Of a stretch of 64,000 bases of DNA, positions 18,911-27,316 are shown one piece after another. Position 1 is the first letter of the stretch. The number at the start of each line of letters is the position of its first letter. The stretch lies in NCBI GenBank assembly GCA_019912395.1, contig JAIOIH010000026.1:115516-179515 (forward strand), in the 5' to 3' direction. The DNA comes from Flavobacteriales bacterium. Lineage in GTDB: Bacteria > Bacteroidota > Bacteroidia > Flavobacteriales_F > PHOS-HE28. Under the pieces are notes generated by a model. It was not told the origin of the DNA. It did no database searches and was given only the letters and a program-made list of their open reading frames with translations. Both the position numbers and the translations under genes were made by a program.

Positions 18911-19669
18911 CTATTTCAGCGATTGTACGACACCCACCACGAGTATGGTCATGGTAAGCAGCGAAATTATCGGATTGAGCTGCTGCAGAATGCCCTGGGC
19001 GAGTTCCGCGTTCGGTTGCACGTATACCACATCGTCCGCCTGCATCACCACGTCGGCGAACTTGAGATTGTCGATATCCGAAAGGTCGAATTGAATCACC
19101 TTCCGCCCGTCTTCTTCGCGGCGGAACAATTTCACGCGGTGGGCATCACCCCGGGCGGCAATACCACCAGCTTTGGCCAGCACTTCCAATAGCGTGGTGT
19201 TGTTGTTCTCCAAGTTGATCACCTTGGCATCCCCTCCACGACCGGGGAACACCACTACCCGCCGGTTGCCAACGGTCAAAAGCACGAACGGCTTTTGGTA
19301 GTACATCGAATACCGCTCTTCGAGGAGCAATTCGGCCTCCCGAACGCTCAGTCCGGCCACACGGGTCACCCCGATCACCGGGAGGGTGGCGGTCCCATCC
19401 GGATACACGGGGTAGTTGAACTGCAAACGGTTCGATGAGGCCAAGCTCGCCCTGTCCTCATTGATCAGGTCGATCATCTTGAACCCGTCGTTGGAGAACA
19501 GTTTGAAGGAGAGGACATCATTGGGCTGGATCTTGAACTCCGTATCCAAGGTGTCCGAGACCGTGTCGAACTGGTAACCGCGCGGCGTTTTGAACATGAT
19601 GTCCCGGTTGATCGCGCAACCGGTGAACAATAGCGCTGTTATCGCCACTGCGATCGATACCTTCCCCAT
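18911..19669 (-). CDS. Polysaccharide export outer-membrane lipoprotein (Wza-like)
   Basis: 252-residue protein of the polysaccharide biosynthesis/export (Wza, GumB) family. The start at 19669 gives a short lipoprotein signal ending in LFTGC; an ATG ten codons upstream is also possible. It has the export domain (FKIQPNDVLSFKLFSN ... YPVYPDGTATLPVIGVTRVAGLS) followed by SLBB-like repeats (VVVFPGRGG ... GGIAARGDAHRVKLFRR). The C-terminal hydrophobic helix (IISLLTMTILVVGVVQSLK) is at the place where Wza has its outer-membrane helix. It lies between a glycosyltransferase and the Wzc-like kinase in one transcript. Confidence 0.9.
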   Translation of the reverse strand: MGKVSIAVAITALLFTGCAINRDIMFKTPRGYQFDTVSDTLDTEFKIQPNDVLSFKLFSNDGFKMIDLINEDRASLASSNRLQFNYPVYPDGTATLPVIGVTRVAGLSVREAELLLEERYSMYYQKPFVLLTVGNRRVVVFPGRGGDAKVINLENNNTTLLEVLAKAGGIAARGDAHRVKLFRREEDGRKVIQFDLSDIDNLKFADVVMQADDVVYVQPNAELAQGILQQLNPIISLLTMTILVVGVVQSLK

Positions 19670-19713
19670 TCCTTTCGGATTTCGCGCAAAAGTAACCATT
19701 GGTGCCCCTCCGC

Positions 19714-20940
19714 TCAGCCGATCAATTCGGTATAGAGCTTCGCGGTGTCGCTCACCAATCGGGAATAGTGGTAGCGCTCGCCCACATTGGACCAGCCCAC
19801 GGCGGACATGCCCGAGCGCAAACCCTCGTCCTCAACGATCCGCAACAGGTTCTCTCCGAATCCTTTCGCATCGTTATTGAGGCTGAGCAGCCCGGTAACA
19901 CGATCCTCCACAACGTTCTCGATACCCCCCACACGGGTGCTCACCACCGGTCGGCTTGCTGCTTGCGCCTCGATCAGGCTCACCGGCGTGCCTTCATTGA
20001 AACTGGTCAATGCGATCACGTCCACGCCGGCATGCACGATATCGATCTCGTTCACCCAACTGGTGAAGGTGATGTCCGCACGGCCCACCACGGGCTTGCC
20101 GTTCACGCCATGGCCGAACCCATGCCCGTTGAAGGAGGTGGCATGGGCCATGCTGAGCCCCAATGCGGCCGCTTGTCGTTGGATGTTCTCCCGCTCTTCC
20201 CCGTCGCCCACAACAAAGGCCCTCACCTTTTTGCCCGTGCGCTCCTGCACATGCTTCAAGCCTTTCAGGAAAAGGCCATGGTTCTTCACGGGGACCAACC
20301 GCCCGACGATGCCGATGGCGATCTCATCGTCCGCGACACCATATACACGACGGAACAAGGCGCGCTTCTCGGCTTGGCCCTCACGGAACTTGGACAGGTC
20401 GAAACCCAAGGGGATCACAGACACCTTTTCGGAACGGCAGATCCGGTGCTCGTCCACCAGTTCGTTCTTCTGCTTGTCGCTGATGGCGATGATCTGTGAG
20501 GTGCGATGGGAGAGGAAGCGCTCCACGTTCTTGAATACCGAGGTGCGCACAGGGCCGAAATAGCTGTGGAAGACGTGGCCATGGAAAGTGTGTACCACCG
20601 CTTTCACCCCCAGTTCACTGGCGGCGAGCCTGCCCACGGCACCGGCCTTGGCGGCATGGGTATGCACCACGTCCGGCTTGAAATCCCTGATGATCTTCTT
20701 GATGCGCCGATAGGCTGAGCGGTCCTTCCAGGGCGAGACCTCCCTGCGCATTTCCGGAAGAATGGTCGCTTCGATGCCCAAGGATGAAAGGATATGCCCA
20801 CTGCCCTCTTCGTTCTCCCCTTGGGGTCCGCCTACCAGCAGCGTCTCGAAATCCGATGGCAGGTATCGGGTGAGGTAGGCGGCATTGTGCGTGGGACCGC
20901 CGAGGTTGAAGCGGTTGATGATACGGAGGACACGAGGCAT
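19714..20940 (-). CDS. Glycosyltransferase family 4 protein
   Basis: 408-residue GT-B fold retaining glycosyltransferase, probably cytosolic or membrane-associated, adding one sugar to the lipid-linked repeat unit. Visible are an N-terminal Rossmann half opening with LRIINRFNLGGPTHNAAYL, the HTHAAKAGAVGR segment, and a C-terminal donor-binding half with IGIVGRLVPVKNH and the E-x7-E motif region (SFNEGTPVSLIEAQAASRPVV). A -7-like box TACTTTCG lies on the minus strand at 20953-20960, just after the asnB stop, and could give a secondary promoter for the export genes. The sugar transferred cannot be told from sequence. Confidence 0.88.
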   Translation of the reverse strand: MPRVLRIINRFNLGGPTHNAAYLTRYLPSDFETLLVGGPQGENEEGSGHILSSLGIEATILPEMRREVSPWKDRSAYRRIKKIIRDFKPDVVHTHAAKAGAVGRLAASELGVKAVVHTFHGHVFHSYFGPVRTSVFKNVERFLSHRTSQIIAISDKQKNELVDEHRICRSEKVSVIPLGFDLSKFREGQAEKRALFRRVYGVADDEIAIGIVGRLVPVKNHGLFLKGLKHVQERTGKKVRAFVVGDGEERENIQRQAAALGLSMAHATSFNGHGFGHGVNGKPVVGRADITFTSWVNEIDIVHAGVDVIALTSFNEGTPVSLIEAQAASRPVVSTRVGGIENVVEDRVTGLLSLNNDAKGFGENLLRIVEDEGLRSGMSAVGWSNVGERYHYSRLVSDTAKLYTELIG

Positions 20941-20976
20941 GGGGAGCGGGTGCGAAAGTAGGGTTCGGCAGCGGAC

Positions 20977-22854
20977 CTATCTGTTGATATGGGTTCTCCA
21001 CCACGATACATAGACGATCAAAGCGTGTACGGTTGCCTGTGCATGGCCCGGATCGGCGGAGCGTAACTGCCGTACGGCCATCGCCACCCGTTCCTTGTCC
21101 AACCCGGACTGGGCGACCAATTCCGGCGCAAGAAGCTCATCCACCAAGTGCTGTAAGGGTCCCCGGAGCAGGGATAAAAGGGGAACCTCGAACCCTTTTT
21201 TCGAGCGGGACATCACGGAAGCAGGCACCAGGTCCCCGAATGCTTCCCGGAGGATGTGTTTTCCCGAACCTTTTCGGAGCTTCTCCTCCGGGGGAAGGCT
21301 GAAGGCCAATTCCACCACACGACGGTCCAGGAACGGAGTGCGTACCTCCAGACCGTGGGCCATGCTGGTGAGGTCCACCTTGTACAACATGTCGTTGGGC
21401 AGGGTGGAGGCTACATCCGCGAGCAGGACCCCGTTCATGCCGGGCATTTGCCGGAAGGCCTCCATTAGTAGCGCATCACGCGTCTTCAAGTCACCAGCGT
21501 CGATCGGTCCGGATACCAGCGCTTCGGCCTCCTCCGGAGGAATGAAGGCGGCCAATTGCAGAAAGCGATGTCCTGCATTGGTGCTGTTCATCCGTGCGAA
21601 CCGGTCCAGTTGTCGCACGCGGTCCTGCAGCGGGCTGTTACGGCTGCGCGGAAGTACGCGCCACAATGGAGCGAGCAGGGCCACGGCCTTTTCCGCTGCT
21701 CCGGGATCCCGCCAGCGGAGCTCGGCCTGGTGTTTCCGGTAGCCTCCGAAGACCTCGTCCGCACCATCACCGCTGAGTGCCACGGTCACTTGTCGACGTG
21801 TACGCTCGCACAGTAGAAAGGAGGGCAGGGCAGAGCTGTCAGCGAACGGCTCATCCAGTGCGTTCAGCAACCGCACGTAGCCATCCGCCATTTCTTCGCG
21901 GGAAAGCTTGAAGGTGCTGTGCTCACTGCCGATGTGGCGGGCAACCTCTTCCGCATAGCGCGTCTCGTCGAAATAGGGATCGTCCGTGTAGCCGATGCTG
22001 AAGGTGTGCAATCCGTTGTGGTGGCGGGCGGCAAGGGCGCTTACAATGCTGCTGTCCACGCCACCACTGAGGAAGGCCCCCACCGGAACATCCGAGATCA
22101 GTCGCAAGCGGACGGCATCGTCCAGCAGTTCGCGCAGTTTCGATCGCGGGTCAGCAGGACGTGCCACCTTTGAACTGGCCTTTACCAGGTCGTACCAGCG
22201 CTGCTCCTTCACCCCGTGGGCATCCACCAGGAGCGCGTGCCCGGGACTCAACTTATGGGCAGCCCTCAGCGCGCTGTGCGGTGCGGGAATGAAGAGGTAG
22301 GTAAGGAACTGGCGCAGTGATCCGAGGTCCCGATCCGTGCTTGCCCCCAGTGCCAGCAGGGCGCGCAGTTCGCTGGCGAAAAGAAAGCGCCCGTCCACCT
22401 CGGCCCAATGCAGCGGCTTCACGCCGAAGCGGTCGCGGGCGAGGAATAGCGTGTCCTTTTCCGCATCATGGATAGCCAAGGCGAAAAAGCCGTTCAGGTC
22501 ATGCAGGAAGGCGGGACCTTTCAGGACATAGAGGCGAAGAACCACCTCGGTGTCCGTATGGCTGCGGAACTGGTGCCCATCGGCTTCCAGTCCGGCACGC
22601 AGCTCTTGGAAGTTGAACGCTTCACCGTTGAAGACGATGGTATAGCGTCCATCGTTGTCGGTGAACGGCTGATGGCCCAGCGCCGAAGTGTCAATGATGC
22701 TGAGCCTCCGATGTCCCAGTACCGCCCGGCCCTTCCCGTATCTGCCTTCATCGTCGGGGCCGCGGTGTGCGAGGCAGCGCAGGGCATCACCGATCCGATC
22801 ACCGGTGACTGGCTGCCCTGGGTCGAGCTGGAAGGAACCCGCTATGCCGCACAC
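20977..22854 (-). CDS. asnB: Glutamine-hydrolysing asparagine synthase-like amidotransferase
   Basis: 625-residue class II amidotransferase. It starts with GTG so that Cys2 (MCGIAGSF) becomes the N-terminal nucleophile for glutamine hydrolysis. The C-terminal ATP-pyrophosphatase half carries the PP-loop AFLSGGVDSS and SGDGADEVFGGYRKH. In polysaccharide loci such genes often amidate uronic-acid-type sugars rather than make free asparagine; its position as first gene of the locus favours that (inference). It is separated from the downstream glycosyltransferase by 36 bases. Confidence 0.88.
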   Translation of the reverse strand: MCGIAGSFQLDPGQPVTGDRIGDALRCLAHRGPDDEGRYGKGRAVLGHRRLSIIDTSALGHQPFTDNDGRYTIVFNGEAFNFQELRAGLEADGHQFRSHTDTEVVLRLYVLKGPAFLHDLNGFFALAIHDAEKDTLFLARDRFGVKPLHWAEVDGRFLFASELRALLALGASTDRDLGSLRQFLTYLFIPAPHSALRAAHKLSPGHALLVDAHGVKEQRWYDLVKASSKVARPADPRSKLRELLDDAVRLRLISDVPVGAFLSGGVDSSIVSALAARHHNGLHTFSIGYTDDPYFDETRYAEEVARHIGSEHSTFKLSREEMADGYVRLLNALDEPFADSSALPSFLLCERTRRQVTVALSGDGADEVFGGYRKHQAELRWRDPGAAEKAVALLAPLWRVLPRSRNSPLQDRVRQLDRFARMNSTNAGHRFLQLAAFIPPEEAEALVSGPIDAGDLKTRDALLMEAFRQMPGMNGVLLADVASTLPNDMLYKVDLTSMAHGLEVRTPFLDRRVVELAFSLPPEEKLRKGSGKHILREAFGDLVPASVMSRSKKGFEVPLLSLLRGPLQHLVDELLAPELVAQSGLDKERVAMAVRQLRSADPGHAQATVHALIVYVSWWRTHINR

Positions 22855-22927
22855 GTGTCCGCCGAAGCTTTAGCGAAGGTGGATGGTATTCCCCAAGCAA
22901 GTTCCATATTGGGATGATCATCCGCCC

Positions 22928-24316
22928 CTACAGGTGGATCACCTCGCCGTAGGCCGCAGCGGCTGCCTCCATGATGGCTTCGCTCATGGTGGGGTGGGGG
23001 TGTACCGTTTTGATGATCTCATGGCCGGTGGTCTCCAGCTTGCGCATGGCCACGCACTCGGCGATCATCTCCGTTACGTTCATGCCGATCATGTGCGCAC
23101 CCAGCAGTTCGCCGTACTTAGCATCGAAGATCAGCTTTACAAAGCCGTCCTTGGCCCCGGCGGCGCTGGCCTTGCCGCTTGCGCTGAAGGGAAACTTGCC
23201 GATCTTCAGCTCATACCCTTTTTCCTTGGCGGCCTTCTCGGTATAGCCCACGCTGGCCACCTCCGGCGAGCAGTAGGTGCAGCCCGGAATGTTGTTGTAG
23301 TCCAGCGGCTGGGGGTTCTTGCCCGCGATCTTTTCCACGCAGATGATGCCTTCCGCACTGGCCACGTGTGCTAGCGCCTGGCCGGGGGTCACGTCACCGA
23401 TGGCATAGTACCCGGGGATGTTGGTGGCACTGAAGCCGTCCACCGTGATCTTGCCCTTGTCCGTTACGATGCCCACGTCCTCCAGACCGATGCCTTCGAT
23501 GTTGCTCGCGATGCCCACCGCGCTCAGTACGATGTCGCATTCAATGGTCTTGTCGCCCTTCGGGGTCTTTACGGTGACCTTGCAGCCCTTGCCGCTGGTA
23601 TCCACTTTGGTCACCTCGCTGGAGGTCATTACTTCGATACCTTGCTTCTTAAAGCTTTTCTCCAACTGCTTGCTCACGTCCTCATCCTCCACGGGCACCA
23701 CATTGGGAAGGAACTCCACCAGGGTGACCTTCGTTCCCAGCGCATTGTAGAAGTACGCGAACTCACTGCCGATGGCACCACTGCCCACCACCACCATGCT
23801 CTTCGGTAGGGCGGGTAATGACATCGCCTCGCGATAGCCGATCACCTTTTTGCCGTCCTGTTTCAAGGAGGGCAGTTCGCGGCTGCGCGCACCCGTGGCT
23901 ATGATGACGTGCTTGGCCTCCAGCGTTTGCTTCTTGCCGTCGGATCCCGTCACCTCCAGCTTCTTGCCGGGCTTCAGCACGCCGGTGCCCATCACCACGT
24001 CGATCTTGTTCTTCTTCATCAGGAACTGCACGCCACTGCTCATGGCCTTGGCCACATCGCGGCTGCGCTGCACGATCCCTTTGAAATCCGCCGTGGGTGC
24101 TCCCACGGTGATCCCGTAGTCCTTCGCGTGGTTGATGTACTCGAATACGTTGGCGCTCTTCAGTAGGGCCTTGGTGGGGATGCAGCCCCAGTTGAGGCAG
24201 ATGCCACCAAGTGCTTCCTTTTCAACAACGGCCACCTTAAGGCCTAGTTGGCTGGCGCGGATGGCGGCCACATAGCCGCCGGGGCCGCTGCCGAGAACGA
24301 TCACATCATAGGTCAT
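22928..24316 (-). CDS. lpdA: Dihydrolipoyl dehydrogenase
   Basis: 462-residue E3 flavoprotein that reoxidises dihydrolipoamide in pyruvate, 2-oxoglutarate or glycine-cleavage complexes. The start at 24316 (MTYDVIVLGSGPGGY) places the FAD-binding loop at the N-terminus as in the family; a 35-codon upstream extension has no similarity. The redox disulfide is in CLNWGCIP, an NAD site in VVVGSGAIGSEFA, and the C-terminal His-Glu dyad in HPHPTMSEA. It appears to be a single gene; the E1 and E2 subunits are not nearby. The region 24317-24595 holds no gene. Confidence 0.96.
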   Translation of the reverse strand: MTYDVIVLGSGPGGYVAAIRASQLGLKVAVVEKEALGGICLNWGCIPTKALLKSANVFEYINHAKDYGITVGAPTADFKGIVQRSRDVAKAMSSGVQFLMKKNKIDVVMGTGVLKPGKKLEVTGSDGKKQTLEAKHVIIATGARSRELPSLKQDGKKVIGYREAMSLPALPKSMVVVGSGAIGSEFAYFYNALGTKVTLVEFLPNVVPVEDEDVSKQLEKSFKKQGIEVMTSSEVTKVDTSGKGCKVTVKTPKGDKTIECDIVLSAVGIASNIEGIGLEDVGIVTDKGKITVDGFSATNIPGYYAIGDVTPGQALAHVASAEGIICVEKIAGKNPQPLDYNNIPGCTYCSPEVASVGYTEKAAKEKGYELKIGKFPFSASGKASAAGAKDGFVKLIFDAKYGELLGAHMIGMNVTEMIAECVAMRKLETTGHEIIKTVHPHPTMSEAIMEAAAAAYGEVIHL

Positions 24317-24561
24317 CTTCGCAGATATGGATTTTGTTGATCTCGCTTCCTCTCCGGCATCCGATGGATATCCCGGAAGAAATGCGGCGCGAAGGTAGGC
24401 CGGGGGACCGAAGGCATACACCTTCTGCTCGAAAACACCACTGCCGCATCCAGCCCGTTCCCCGCATGAAAGCCTTGCCAGCAGCCGCGGGACCGGACGT
24501 TATCAACGATCGCAGGGCAAAACCCAAGGGTCGAGCTTGGCCGTCCATGGTGTGATCACCC

Positions 24562-24569
24562 TATTTTCG
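24562..24569 (+). promoter_or_regulatory. Candidate -7 box for the 24596 gene
   Basis: TATTTTCG is a one-mismatch match to TAnnTTTG, 26 bases before the ATG. A TTG lies upstream at 24537-24539 but at a 22-base spacing, longer than the ideal 19. Confidence 0.35.
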
Positions 24570-24595
24570 TTCAAACCAAACCAAACTACACGGAC

Positions 24596-25102
24596 ATGAG
24601 CGACATGAATACCCCACCAGTTGGCACATCGGTGACGCGGCCCACCCTCCTTACGGTGATCTGTATCCTCAGCTTCATCATGGGGGCTTGGGGCATATTC
24701 AGTGGAATTCAGACAATGACGACCGACCAGACCGCTGCGATCGAGGAAGCGCGGACAAAAATGGAGGAAGCAAAAGCACAATTGGGCGATCAGGCGGACG
24801 GGATGGCCGGCCGAATGATGGATTCAGCCATGGAGATCACGGAACGCGCTGCCCAGAACGCAAAGCCCATGGGTATTGCAGGGATCGTTCTGGCGCTCAT
24901 CAGCTTGCTCGGCGTATGGCAGATGTGGAACCTGAAGAAAAGTGGCTTTTGGCTCTATCTTCTCGCCGCCATCGGTGGTTTGGCAGTGCCCATCATTTAC
25001 CTCGGTGGCAGCGTGGTGGCCTTGGCCAGCGTGGGCTTCATGGGCTTCTTCTCCCTCATCTTCATCATTCTCTATGCGGTGAACTTGAAGTACATGCACT
25101 AG
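24596..25102 (+). CDS. Membrane protein, paralogue of the next gene
   Basis: 168-residue protein with four likely transmembrane helices: one at about 18-40 (TLLTVICILSFIMGAWGIFSG), then a soluble charged loop of about 50 residues, then helices near 92-110, 119-138 and 145-163. Not recognised by function. The C-terminal half (WQMWNLKKSGFWLYLLAA ... VPIIYLGG) has the same pattern as the following gene (WQGWKDGFHIYTSAQ ... VPILIAG), so the two are paralogues. A clear hairpin-plus-T terminator follows the stop codon at 25125-25151. Confidence 0.75.
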   Translation: MSDMNTPPVGTSVTRPTLLTVICILSFIMGAWGIFSGIQTMTTDQTAAIEEARTKMEEAKAQLGDQADGMAGRMMDSAMEITERAAQNAKPMGIAGIVLALISLLGVWQMWNLKKSGFWLYLLAAIGGLAVPIIYLGGSVVALASVGFMGFFSLIFIILYAVNLKYMH

Positions 25103-25124
25103 CCTTTGCGGAACCTGATGAAAG

Positions 25125-25151
25125 AGCCCTCGACAGTGTCGGGGGCTTTTT
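25125..25151 (+). terminator. Rho-independent terminator after the 24596 gene
   Basis: AGCCCTCGA pairs with TCGGGGGCT around a five-base CAGTG loop (one G-T pair), followed by five T. It starts 22 bases after the stop at 25102. Confidence 0.8.
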
Positions 25152-25165
25152 CGTTGCTTCGTGGC

Positions 25166-25645
25166 GTGGAACAACGGACAAACACGGGAGCGGAGGAAGC
25201 GCGCCCACGCATGTTGACCTGGCTCTGTGTGGCCAGTTTCATTAACCAGGGCGTGGTCTTTCCCATTTACCTGGCGGGCATGCTGGTTTCCCTTGCCATC
25301 CGGGACATGGCCCCGGAGGAACTCCACAAGCTGGTGGAGACCACCTATTATTCGTTCATTCAACCGAGCCAGCGGGAGGCCGCACTGGAATATGCGGACC
25401 TGCTGCAAGCCCACGGGCTGGCCCTGATGGGGGTGTTCGCCCTACGCACGCTCGTGCGGTTCATCGGGACCTTCCGCATGTGGCAGGGGTGGAAGGATGG
25501 ATTTCACATCTACACCAGCGCACAGTTATTGGGCATGCTCGTTCCCATCCTCATCGCCGGGCAACAAACCCTCAGTTTCGTGGGCTTCATCCTCGCCCTG
25601 AACTGGTGCTACCTCTACTTCACCCAGCGGAAGGCCCTGCGGTAG
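25166..25645 (+). CDS. Membrane protein, paralogue of the preceding gene
   Basis: About 159 residues with four predicted membrane segments. A longer frame reaches back through the upstream terminator, so a later start is preferred: GTG at 25166 gives a 15-residue hydrophilic lead before MLTWLCVASF, matching the layout of the preceding paralogue; ATG at 25211 is the other option. Shared features with the paralogue are the W-x-x-W/M-W...K-x-GF-x-x-Y block and VPI motif. The loop between helices 1 and 2 is acidic (MAPEELHKLVETTYYSF). Function unknown. Confidence 0.65.
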   Translation: MEQRTNTGAEEARPRMLTWLCVASFINQGVVFPIYLAGMLVSLAIRDMAPEELHKLVETTYYSFIQPSQREAALEYADLLQAHGLALMGVFALRTLVRFIGTFRMWQGWKDGFHIYTSAQLLGMLVPILIAGQQTLSFVGFILALNWCYLYFTQRKALR

Positions 25646-25689
25646 CACCGGGTGATCCCGTGGATGCGTTGGTTGCGACGCAGGGGCGT

Positions 25690-26067
25690 TCAACGCATCG
25701 CGATCCCGCTGATCTCCACGTTCACGCCACGCGGAAGGCCAGCAACACCAACCGCTTCACGGGCCGGAGGGGCATCCTTGAAATAGGTGCCATAGACTTC
25801 GTTCACTGCTGCATAGTGGTCCATGCTGCTGAGGAAGATCGTACACTTCACCAAGTGCTCATAGCCTAGACCGGCGGCCTTCAGTAACTGGCCCAGGTTC
25901 TCCATCACCTGCTTCGTTTCCGCAGGGATACTGGACATCTGTAGTTCACCAGTATCGCCCACCAAGGCGATCTGGCCACTGAGAAAAACCATGCCGTTCA
26001 CTTCGATCGCGGGGGAGTAGGGGGCGAGCGGTTTGGCTGCACCGACTGGGAAAATGGGCTTCTTCAT
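25690..26067 (-). CDS. ridA: RidA-family reactive imine/enamine deaminase
   Basis: 125-residue trimeric enzyme that hydrolyses reactive 2-aminoacrylate-type intermediates made by PLP enzymes. Family features: PYSPAIEVNGMVFLSGQIAL near the N-terminus, the key arginine in PPAREAVGVAGLPRGVNVEI, and normal length. It is a single gene divergent from surE; a -7-like GAACTTCG box lies on the minus strand at 26072-26079. Confidence 0.94.
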   Translation of the reverse strand: MKKPIFPVGAAKPLAPYSPAIEVNGMVFLSGQIALVGDTGELQMSSIPAETKQVMENLGQLLKAAGLGYEHLVKCTIFLSSMDHYAAVNEVYGTYFKDAPPAREAVGVAGLPRGVNVEISGIAMR

Positions 26068-26085
26068 GGCGCGAAGTTCGGGATG

Positions 26086-26202
26086 GATCAGGCGACCGGA
26101 AAATCAGATGATCGGAAAATGCTTGGCCCGTGCATTCGGCAGGAAGGCGCGACAAGTGCATCGCGGATACCGTCATCTGATCGCCCGATTTTCTGATCCT
26201 CA
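26086..26202. repeat. Imperfect inverted-repeat element built of GATCAG/GGAAAATC words
   Basis: The left arm at 26086-26120 contains GATCAGGCGACCGGAAAATC and GATGATCGGAAAAT; the right arm at 26174-26202 contains ATCTGATCGCCCGATTTTCTG. The arms are imperfect complements made of the same modules. The element occupies the divergent region between ridA and surE and shares GGAAAATCAG-N-GATCGG with a second copy at 39531-39640. Confidence 0.6.
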
Positions 26203-26211
26203 GCGCCCGCT

Positions 26212-26219
26212 TAGCTTTG
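26212..26219 (+). promoter_or_regulatory. -7 box of surE promoter
   Basis: TAGCTTTG is an exact TAnnTTTG match ending only seven bases before the surE ATG at 26227. A TTTT stands at the -33 position with 19-base spacing (26190-26192). The implied transcript has almost no leader. Confidence 0.6.
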
Positions 26220-26226
26220 GCCCCGC

Positions 26227-27006
26227 ATGAAGAAATCCGATCGCCCTTTGATCCTCGTCACCAACGACGACGGCATTTTTGCGCCGGGCATCATTACCCT
26301 CGCGGAGGAAATGAAGGCTTTTGGTGATGTGCTGGTGGTGGCACCGGACAAGCCGCAGAGCGCGATGGGGCACGCGATCACGATCCATAATTTCCTCCGG
26401 CTCCGGGAGGTGGAATTCATGGAGGGCGTGCGGGCCTTTAGTTGCACGGGAACGCCTGTGGATTGCGTGAAGCTCGCGGTTTACCACATCATCAAGGGCC
26501 GCCCGGCCTTGCTGGTCAGCGGGGTCAACCATGGCAGCAACCTCAGCATCAACGTGCTGTACAGCGGTACCATGAGCGCGGCGGTGGAGGGGGCGTTGGA
26601 AGGGGTCCCCAGCATCGGGTTTTCCTTGATGGAGTACGGGATCGAGGCCTCCTTTGAGCATACACGGTCCGTGGTACGTTCCGTCACCACCAATGTACTG
26701 AAGAACGGCTTGGGAAAAGGATGCTGCCTGAACGTGAACATTCCGCCCGTTTCCGCCGGACCGCTAAAGGGGATCCGGGTCTGCCGCCAAGCCCTTGGGC
26801 ACTGGGAAGATGCCGTGGAAACCCGCAGGGACCCGGCCAACCACGAGTACCACTGGCTCAAGGGCATGTTCATTGCCAACGACAAGGGTGAGGATACGGA
26901 TGTGTGGGCAACGGACCACGGCTATGCCAGCCTGGTACCCGTGCAGTTCGATATGACGGCACACCACGAAGTGGGCAACATCAACACGTGGGACCATGCG
27001 CTTTGA
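26227..27006 (+). CDS. surE: 5'/3'-nucleotidase SurE
   Basis: 259-residue metal-dependent nucleoside monophosphate phosphatase linked to stationary-phase survival; cytosolic. Signature residues: VTNDDGIFAPG (metal-binding Asp-Asp at the N-terminus), PDKPQSAMGHAIT, CTGTPVDCVK, and SGVNHGSN. Normal length for the family. It is first in a tightly overlapping operon with a small membrane protein and lpxB; surE next to lpxB is a familiar Bacteroidota arrangement. Confidence 0.95.
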   Translation: MKKSDRPLILVTNDDGIFAPGIITLAEEMKAFGDVLVVAPDKPQSAMGHAITIHNFLRLREVEFMEGVRAFSCTGTPVDCVKLAVYHIIKGRPALLVSGVNHGSNLSINVLYSGTMSAAVEGALEGVPSIGFSLMEYGIEASFEHTRSVVRSVTTNVLKNGLGKGCCLNVNIPPVSAGPLKGIRVCRQALGHWEDAVETRRDPANHEYHWLKGMFIANDKGEDTDVWATDHGYASLVPVQFDMTAHHEVGNINTWDHAL

Positions 27007-27316
27007 TACTGTTCGCTTCGGGTTCCTTTTGGGGCTCTTGGCACCAGCCGTAGGGCTGCTCGCCTATTCCACCTTCGCCGTTACCGTGCTGCGGCCGGAA
27101 CTGGAATTGGGCTTCCTGTTCAAGCGGATGCTTTTCGGCATCCGGAGCAACATCGCGCCAACGCTCTCCCTGAGCCTGCTGGCGGATGTGGTGTTGTTCT
27201 TCGCCCTGGACCGGAGACGGATGCTCAAGGCCATGCGCGGGGTCATCGCTGCAATGCTGGTATATGGCGCGGTGATCGTGCTGTTGCTGCTGCTATGGGG
27301 AAGAAGCTTTATGTGA
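26996..27316 (+). CDS. Small three-helix membrane protein between surE and lpxB
   Basis: 106 residues with three hydrophobic segments (about 7-28, 53-71 and 82-102) joined by basic loops (FKRMLFGIRS, DRRRMLKAMR). Not recognised. It overlaps surE by 11 bases and lpxB by 22 bases, so it is certainly within the operon and probably translationally coupled. The location suggests an envelope role but no function can be assigned. Confidence 0.75.
   Translation: MRFDTVRFGFLLGLLAPAVGLLAYSTFAVTVLRPELELGFLFKRMLFGIRSNIAPTLSLSLLADVVLFFALDRRRMLKAMRGVIAAMLVYGAVIVLLLLLWGRSFM

Noticed and set aside
24317..24595. tRNA or small RNA in the gap between lpdA and the membrane-protein pair
   Set aside because: No cloverleaf, no hairpin with T-run and no repeated motif was found.
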